The notes below the pieces were generated by a model. That model was not told the origin of the DNA. It did no database searches and saw only the letters and a list, made by a program, of their open reading frames with translations. Positions 57,510 through 64,000 of a stretch of DNA of 64,000 nucleotides are shown in pieces (positions within the stretch are counted from its first letter, which is position 1; the number at the start of each line of letters is the position of its first letter). The translations under genes and the position numbers were made by a program. Source of the stretch: Beta vulgaris subsp. vulgaris (Eukaryota; Streptophyta; Magnoliopsida; Caryophyllales; Amaranthaceae); NCBI RefSeq assembly GCF_026745355.1, contig NC_079203.1:36353246-36417245 (forward strand), given 5' to 3'.

Positions 57510-57561
57510 TTCAAGACTTACTCATTAGGGGTAAGTCTTGAATAGTCCCCGGTTTGGGACT
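57510..57561 (+). other. Two short hairpins in the CACTA leader
   Basis: TTCAAGACTTAC and GTAAGTCTTGAA form a 12-bp perfect stem with an eight- to ten-nt loop (57512-57543). AGTCCC and GGGACT form a second, 6-bp stem directly after it. Confidence 0.75.
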
Positions 57562-57564
57562 GTT

Positions 57565-57782
57565 CTTGGACGTTTGATCTCACTTAGGTGGTGAATGTGT
57601 GTCTTCTTTTCAATTCTGAGGAAAATCTTGGCTTATCGTTTCGCTACATTGTTCTCTGGGTACATATGTAGATAAGCAATTATCTACATTGTGTACTTGG
57701 AGAACTGTAGGGAAATGCTGCCGGATTTTCCTTAGAATTGGAAAGTTGGCATATATTCACTAGTGAGATTAGACGTCCAAGG
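57565..57782 (+). ncRNA. Long imperfect hairpin in the CACTA leader, miRNA-precursor-like
   Basis: The two halves of this 218-nt stretch are inverse copies at roughly 80 percent. CTTGGACGTTTGATCTCAC pairs with GTGAGATTAGACGTCCAAG, CAATTCTGAGGAAAATC with GATTTTCCTTAGAATTG, and GTACATATGTAGATAAG with ATTATCTACATTGTGTAC, closing on a loop of a few bases near 57672. Bulges interrupt the stem as in plant pre-miRNAs. It lies about 160 bp upstream of the tnp2 start. The structure is seen; processing to a small RNA is an inference. Confidence 0.5.
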
Positions 57783-57939
57783 ATGGGTTAGGTTGGAGTG
57801 ATAAGGACCTTTGACTGCATGCATACAATTGAACATGTGACTATCTTAGCTTGTTGTATACGTGTGTGTACTTTAATAATGATTGATGCATTATAATGAA
57901 TGTTGTGTTTAATTATTAGAGGTGGTCTTCTTGAATGAG

Positions 57940-60410
57940 ATGGATCGTACTTGGATGTATGGTAGTCGTGAATCGATTGAGTTTGTGAATGGGGTCTCGG
58001 AATTCTGTAGAAGTGCATTAGAATATCAAACATCCTCTGGAGCAGTCGACTTTTATTGTCCTTGTTTGGATTGTAGAAATGTGAGCAAGGTTAGTAGTAT
58101 ACATGTGGTTAGGGAGCATGTATTTCGCCGTGGGTTTAGGCCTCAATACCATGTATGGATTTGGCATGGTGAGCAGGGGAGGTATATGGGAAGCTCTGGA
58201 TTAAAGAATGATGTATGTGAAGAAAAAAAGAAGGATGATGATGAGTTAGGGGATGAGAATTTGGATGATGAATTTGGAGATGATGATAGGGATCGGGTAG
58301 ACGAGATGATACACGAGGTTGAAGATCAGTCGTGTAGACGACCTCGTATTTTTGAGTCTATGTCTAAGGCTGCTGAAAAGCCGTTGTATCCAGGTTGTAC
58401 AAAGTACACCAAACTTTCTGCGTGGTAACACTGTTCAACATTAAGTCGAACGCTGGTTGGACGGACTCTAGTTTCACATCGTTGTTGGAAGTTTTAGCTG
58501 AGATGCTCCCTGAAGGAAATGAACTGCCAAAGTCGTACTATTATGCGAAGAAGTTGATGTGTCCTTTGGGTTTAGAGTACGAGCGGATACATGCTTGTCC
58601 TAACGATTGTGTGCTTTATCGTAATGAGTATGAGCATTTACATGAGTGTCCACGTTGTGGATTGTCGAGGTACAAGCGTGAAGGAGCTGGAGGTAGTGAA
58701 GGACCACCAGCCAAGGTGTTGTGGTATCTACCCATAATACCTAGATTTAAGCGCATGTTCTCAATGAAAGGAGATGCGAAGAATTTGAGGTGGCATGCAG
58801 ATCGTAGGAAGAAAGACGGTCTGCTCAAGCATCCGGCTGATTCGCCTGAGTGGAAAACTATCGACAGGGTGCATAAGTCATTTGGTAATGAGGATAGGAA
58901 TTTGAGGCTTGGATTATGTACGGATGGCATGAACCCTTTTGGCAATCTCAGCTCGCAGCATAGCACATGGCCAGTAGTTTTAGTGGTTTATAACTTGCCT
59001 CCTTGGTTGTGCATGAAACGCAAGTACATGATGTTGTCGCTTCTTATATCGGGGCCCAAACAACCTGGAAATGACATAGATGTATACCTTCAGCCGCTTG
59101 TTGAAGATTTACAGAAGATGTGGAACGAAGGAGTGTTAGTATTTGATGCGTATGCTAATGAGATGTTCACTCTGCGTGCCATGCTTTTTTGTACTATGAA
59201 CGATTATCCAGCTTATGGGAACTTATCTGGGTATAAGACTAAAGGAAAACAACCTTGCCCGATTTGTTTAGATGACATGAAATCTACACACCTTAAGGGC
59301 TGCAAACATGTGTATATGCGCACACGAAGGCTCCTCAGCCGCGACCATCCCTATCGGTTTAAGAAGAAGGCATTCGATGGGACGGTTGAAGAAGAAGTTG
59401 CTCATAGACCATTAACTGGTACTGAAGTTTATAATCAGGTGAAGGGCATTGAAACAGTCTTTGGTAAACCTGCTAGTGAGGTTGATAGACCTACAGGATT
59501 ATGGAAAAAACAGTCCATTTTTTGGAAACTCCCATATTGGAAAGATCTAAAGGTCAGACATTGTTTGGATGTCATGCACATAGAGAAGAATGTTTGTGAA
59601 GCTATTATCGCGACACTTATGAATATTCCGGGAAGACAAAAGATGTTAAGGCGTCACGACTTTACTTGGAAAAGAGGGGATTCGACCAGAGTTGTGGGCT
59701 CAGAAAAGGGACGGAAGAAGAAGAAAAGAGGGGAGGAAAGTGTTGATGATGAAAACAGAAAAGTAAAAAGGTGGAGGATTCGAGAAGAATTATTTGCCAC
59801 CAGCTTGCTACACGATGTCGCGTGCAGAGAAACGGTTTTTTGCGAGTCATTGTATGGCATTAAGGTCCCTACTGGCTACTCATCGAATATGAAGCGCTTT
59901 GTTACTTAAATGGTGAGTTTGAAGTTATCGAGTATGAAATCGCACGATTGTCATGTCATGATGCAAGTATTCTTACCGATTGCAATTCTGGGATACTTCC
60001 AAAGCATGTGAGGCACACCATTACAGAACTTGTTCATTTTTTCATTCAATCTGCAGCAAAGTCCTAGACCCGTCGACCCTCGATTCCTTGCAGACTAGAG
60101 TAGTTGAAACTCTATGCAAATTTGAGATGTATTTCCCCCCGCATTCTTTGACATTATGGTCCATCTCATTGTCCATCTAGTTCGAGAAATTAAGCTGTGT
60201 GGTCCAGTGTTTTTGAGGTGGTGCTATCCTTTTGAAGATATATGGGAACTTTGAAAGATAAATCGTAATCCTGCACAACCAGAAGGTAGTATAATTCAAG
60301 GGATTGTGGGTGAAGAGATCAGTAATTTTGTGGCTGAGTATTTTGCTAGTGTTGATCCTGTTGGACTTCCGACATCCCGACACGAGGGCAGACTTGAGGG
60401 CAAGGGTACA
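57940..60410 (+). pseudogene. CACTA transposase tnp2
   Basis: The start chosen is ATG 57940 (MDRTWMYGSRESIEFVNGV), the N-terminal transposon-associated domain with FYCPCLDCRN and a following His. An acidic linker (DDDELGDENLDDEFGDDD) follows. A shift of two bases near 58425 changes frame. The tnp2 domain then runs to 59907 with MLPEGNELPKSYYYAKKLM, CPRCGLSRYK, LRWHADRRK, the DDE-type LCTDGMNPFGN, ISGPKQPGNDIDVYLQPL and RHCLDVMHIEKNVCEAI. More frame changes after 59907 separate the C-terminal part (SHDCHVMMQ, VLDPSTLDSLQTRVVETLC, FEMYFPPHS), to about 60400. In this family the enzyme binds the element ends and cuts and joins DNA. This copy is broken as read. Confidence 0.92.
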
Positions 60411-60415
60411 ACGAC

Positions 60416-61985
60416 ATGGAGGATGTGCATACGGATACGAGTGCGGAACACACTACCGAGGATGAGTGTTTCGATTACAAAAAGGAACAACAGCAAATGG
60501 TTATGGCTCGCCGTGAAGAAAAAGGTATACAAACGTCAATTGCAAGTAAGAACTTGCAGACGAAAAAGAGGAAAGGAAGGGGACCTACAAAGTCACTAGG
60601 GAAACCCACCCTAATGACTTTGGAGTACGATCAATTGGGGCAACCTTGTGGAAAATGGCGTCAAAAGTATGCCATGCAAATTGGGATTTGCATGCATAAG
60701 CTCTCCATTCTCCACTCATGGAAAGAGGTCCCCGAGTCTTTGAAGAAGATGATTTGGGAAGATACTATGGTAAGATTCGCGTATAATTATTTAGAATTTT
60801 AACACTTTAGTTAAATATACTATGTAATATTGACTAATTTGTGAAATGCGTTCTTTGTTGAATCAATTCCATATTCCAAATGATGAAGCGAAGAAGAATT
60901 TTTTTCTATCCGCAGTTGCCCAAAGGTTCCGAGACTTCAAGGCCAAGCTAGTGTCGGGTGGATCACGAAGCGGAGAAAAGTCGGGGGAACAAAGAAGAAG
61001 AAAATCTACGACGGGGAAGCAACACCTTCTTCTGAGGCTTCACATGACACATCATTCGAGGATCCCTCCAAGCTTCCATATCAGATATGGAGGCATATCA
61101 CAGCTGAGCAGTGGCATGCATTTGTTGCACAAAAAACAACTACCCCAGAAGTTGTTGTAAGAATTTTTTACTAGCTAAGATTTAATACTTCAGATCCAAT
61201 ATTATATAACACCATATCTAACCTTTGTTTATATTTGTGTGTTTCAGGCAACTCGTGAGAAAATAGCGCGAATGCAAAATCTAGGAAGCACTATCACCAT
61301 CTGGGTGCTCGTCGTATGGTCAGGCGAGAGAATCGTGGATGTATGACCATTACCCCACGATTGCGTCGACCACGACATCGGGCACTAGCTCTACGACGAC
61401 AGTTGCACAGCGGCAACCAGATAGAGTGCTCGATTGGTGGTGTTCCATGCATGGGGTTGATGCAAAGGGACAGAGAGTCATACCTGATCCCGGAACAAAA
61501 CAGATAGCTAATGCCATTGTAAGTACATATTATAAGTTATTGATAAGGTTTACATAATAATATAACTTCTGCGCTCACGAGTATTTCTCTCTTATCATTT
61601 ATGAGATTGGCTTGAAGGAAAAGGAGGCAGCTGGTGAGTTCACTCCTAGAGGACAAGTTGATGCCTTACACGAGACTCTAGGACGGGACCAGTATGGACG
61701 TGTGAGGGGCGTAGGAGGTGTCCGCCTCGGGGTGAGAAAGGTGTATGGTGATCAATACACCTCTACGTCCAGATCCACTACCTCCAGTGTCAATTCATCA
61801 CCTTCCATAGATGTGGAGGCTATGAAAGCCGAACTTCGGGAGGAGCTCAGAGCGGAGATGACTCAGAATTTCAACGCCATTTTGGCGCAGATGGGCTTAC
61901 CGACTTTTGGTGCTTTCACGCAGGGCAATGTTCCTATGCAGCCTGTTCCTACGCACCTGTTCCTACCACCTCTAACCGAGTTACG
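60416..61985 (+). pseudogene. Second CACTA ORF, plant transposase (Ptta/En/Spm) type
   Basis: Pieces separated by introns or shifts make up this ORF. 60416-60802 contains KKRKGRGPTKSLGKPTLM, WRQKYAMQIGICMHKL and SWKEVPESLKKMIWED. 60850-61150 contains QFHIPNDEAKKNFFLSAVAQ followed by RFRDFKAKLV. 61260-61520 and 61585-61985 contain KEKEAAGEFTPRGQVDALHE and, after a Ser/Thr-rich linker, a helical stretch MKAELREELRAEMTQNFNAI. The order matches the Transposase_24 family (PF03004) found beside tnp2 in plant CACTA elements. At least one shift (about 60960) breaks it. Confidence 0.82.
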
Positions 61986-62059
61986 GTAATTGTTTAATAT
62001 CACAACTATTGTTCTTAAATATGTTGTTTCATAGACTAACCTTGAATAGAGTTTTTTTT

Positions 62060-63540
62060 TAAAGGAAGAGACACCATGTGAGCTATGTAATCAAGGAGAT
62101 GGTCATGGTAGATTCATTATCGTGGCTTATGGATCTGTACACCCCCTAGGGACGGCCACTATTGCACAACCAGCCAGTCGCTGATATTCACTATGTGGTC
62201 AGCGTTTCAGACATTGTGCCCGGTTTCGAAGCATTTCCTCTTCCGCTACCGAATGCAGCAGTTGGTCTACATTATTGTCTGATTCCATTGGCAGTTATAT
62301 TCTATGGCCGCGTGCATTGGTGCGGTTATCAGATCAGGTACAATCTCTAACATAAGTTATATACATAGTTTTCTTTTATAGTTCCTATATATGATTGTCA
62401 GTAATATCTTTTAATTTAACTAATTACTAGGGTTCAAGGAAGGCCGACAGGAAGGGAAAGAACGTAGCTTCACCTCAGGGAGGCCAACGTGCCCAAGTGG
62501 GAACAAATTCTATGGCAAAGTATCCACTCATTACGGATATGGAGGTGGTGCAACGCCTTACTAAACCGTGCTTCTGGCTACATGAGTGCATTAGCGATGC
62601 AGCCGATGAAGCAATGATTGAGATTAAGTTGTCGCACCACCAATTCCACTACATTGATGAGGAAACATCGACCTTCATTTCTAAGGTTGATATTAAAGAA
62701 TTCTTACTTGGGGAAGAGTTGAATGTTTCCATGATACAAACATTCATGAGGTAATACTTTATTAATTAAGTAGTATTCAATCCAACTAATAATAACTTCC
62801 ATAATAAGTAAGTTTTATTTTTATCAATATGAATTCTCAGGCTATTATACAATGATGTGAGGCGATCTAGTCAGCCAATCTTTGGTTGGTTATGTCCAAG
62901 CTTTGTACGAGATGACAGTTGCGTACAAAACGAAAAAGAGGTGAAAGTATATCTCAAGGATTCTTTGAACGCATGTTCTCGTCTTGGATATAAGATCGTT
63001 CTTCTTCCTTACATTGAATCGTATGCTTCTTAAACTGACTTTTTAATTAATTAAATTGACCTATTAGTTGTTCTACGATAACAATAACATTATTTTTATT
63101 GTTGTAGGAACCATTGGACACTCATTGCAATATGTGTGTCACGTAACGAAGTCTACCACTTTGATTCTTTGCGTAAAGGAACAATACGGTCCTTACTAGT
63201 CAAATCATTGTTAAATAGGTAGCCTAATCGAAACTATATATGCACACTTAGCTTATTAAATATTAAATGTACATCTAATCTTATATAATATTGATTAGTA
63301 GTGTGATGAAGAATTACTTCATCTGGACTTCGACAAGGAAAAGCTCCTTTGTATTTAGTCGAGGTAACATGTAATATTTTTGCATCCTTTTATACAAACA
63401 CATAATACACATATAACATGTCATTATCTGAATTTTGTGTCCGGTACAAGAAGGTGGACTTGCGTGGGTATTACGTCATGAGGTTCATGCTCGATATCGT
63501 CAACTATTGCAAAGATGTTGTTGATCTTCGAAAGGTAGTA
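62060..63540 (+). pseudogene. Ulp1-like cysteine protease of the CACTA element
   Basis: After a Gly/His linker (GDGHGRF, 62090), an exon at 62431-62750 contains a Lys-rich start and HHQFHYIDEETSTFISKVDI. Exons at 62841-63020 (QPIFGWLCPSFVRDD, NACSRLGYKIVLLPYIES) and 63108-63218 (NHWTLIAICVSRNEVYHFDS) follow with GT-AG borders. They supply the catalytic His and Asp of the C48 (SUMO protease-like) fold. The last block, about 63440-63540, reads YYVMRFMLDIVNYCKDVVD. Two bases seem to be missing at 63463-63467, where the catalytic Cys-Gly codons should be. Ulp1-like proteases are known passengers of plant CACTA and Mutator elements. Confidence 0.8.
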
Positions 63541-63544
63541 TGAA

Positions 63545-64000
63545 CTTTTAGGTTTCCAATTGTTGTTGTTGTATTTCCGGCCTATTTTAGCCTTTTCGCT
63601 CCCAAAATGTAGTTATGATGTGATTTAACCTCAAATTCTCTTTGAACATGATTATATGAGGCATATTATAACTAGTATGTAGATTCTTAGGCTTTAATTT
63701 GTTGTTGGTTGCATTTCGGGAACGAAAAGGCCAATTTTGGCCTATTTTGGCCTATTTTGGTCTTTTCGCTCCCAAAATGTACTTATGAAGTGATTTAACC
63801 TCAAATTCTCTTTGAACATGATTATATGAGGCATATTATAACTAGTATGTAGATTCTTAGGCTTTAATTTGTTGTTGGTTGCATTTCGGAACGAAAAGGC
63901 CATTCCGGCCTATTTTGGCCTTTTCGCTCCCAAAATGTACTTATGAAGTGATTTAACCTCAAATTCTCTTTGAACATGATTATATGAGGCATATTATAAC
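63545..64000. repeat. Tandem repeat of 158-170 bp, continuing past the window
   Basis: GCATATTATAACTAGTATG recurs at 63661 and 63831, and its start returns at 63989. CCTATTTTGGCC(TTTTCG) and CTCCCAAAATGTA also recur with the same spacing. The copies differ by small indels around the GGCCTATTTTGG part. Confidence 0.9.

Larger units (their letters stand above)
56493..64000 (+). mobile_element. CACTA (En/Spm) element with transposase genes, 3' end outside the window
   Basis: The left end CACTAGGGGAAAAAAGC cuts the LINE RNase H frame at 56493. Inside follow subterminal hairpin repeats, a structured leader, a tnp2 transposase, a second transposase-type ORF and a Ulp1-like protease, all on the plus strand. 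This gene set is that of plant autonomous CACTA elements. The coding frames contain some shifts. The right inverted repeat and the 3-bp duplication are not in the window. Confidence 0.92.

Overview
This is a plant nuclear genome window, probably from a dicot. Three host genes show canonical GT-AG introns or plant-specific families, and the rest is a dense stack of plant transposons: Ty1/copia, Ty3/gypsy of the Tat type, an L1-type LINE, two CACTA (En/Spm) elements, hAT, Mutator-like and Stowaway MITEs, Helitron ends and a SINE-like insert. The recurrent 'TACTCCGTA' motif and the mixture of elements remind me of Caryophyllales such as spinach, beet or quinoa, but that assignment is a guess.

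Host genes. (1) 4567-9036 (+) is a six-exon gene for the beta (RAP30) subunit of the general transcription factor TFIIF, with every splice phase consistent (242 aa). (2) About 26950-31050 (+) is a four-exon gene with a non-coding first exon. It encodes a 345-aa conserved-looking plant protein of unknown function with three possible membrane segments. (3) 33078-34814 (-) is an intronless E-class PPR protein (578 aa), presumably an organellar RNA-processing factor. All three reading frames are intact.

Layout. 193-2200: compound fold-back element carrying a fragment of a 4-coumarate:CoA ligase-like gene. 3225-4182: LINE remnant. 4.4-9.5 kb: TFIIF gene. 9.5-15.8 kb: Helitron ends, a SINE-like insert and MITEs, including a 1.08-kb near-perfect hairpin of Mutator type. 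15794-25710: copia retrotransposon with a perfect 5-bp target duplication, itself hit by a hAT MITE (in the 5' LTR), a solo LTR (in the RT domain) and a small CACTA element (before the RNase H domain). Each insertion has its own target duplication, so the nesting is readable. 27-31 kb: unknown-function gene. 33-34.8 kb: PPR gene. 35.3-37.2 kb: gag-like retroelement remnant with a hAT MITE in it. 38055-49704: minus-strand Tat-type gypsy element with a perfect 5-bp target duplication, two RNase H domains and an antisense, intron-containing extra ORF. 49.8-56.5 kb: LINE whose ORF1 position is occupied by a long, very hydrophobic ORF that I do not recognise. 56493 to the window end: a CACTA element inserted in the LINE RNase H domain, with subterminal hairpin repeats, a 218-nt imperfect leader hairpin, tnp2, a second transposase ORF and a Ulp1-like protease. 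It runs out of the window in a 160-170 bp tandem repeat.

How it fits together. There is no operon-like cooperation here. Host genes sit as islands in a transposon matrix. Intact host frames contrast with many small indels in transposon ORFs, even in the gypsy element whose LTRs are nearly identical. The differences I saw between those LTRs are mostly indels, so some TE frameshifts may be assembly errors rather than decay.
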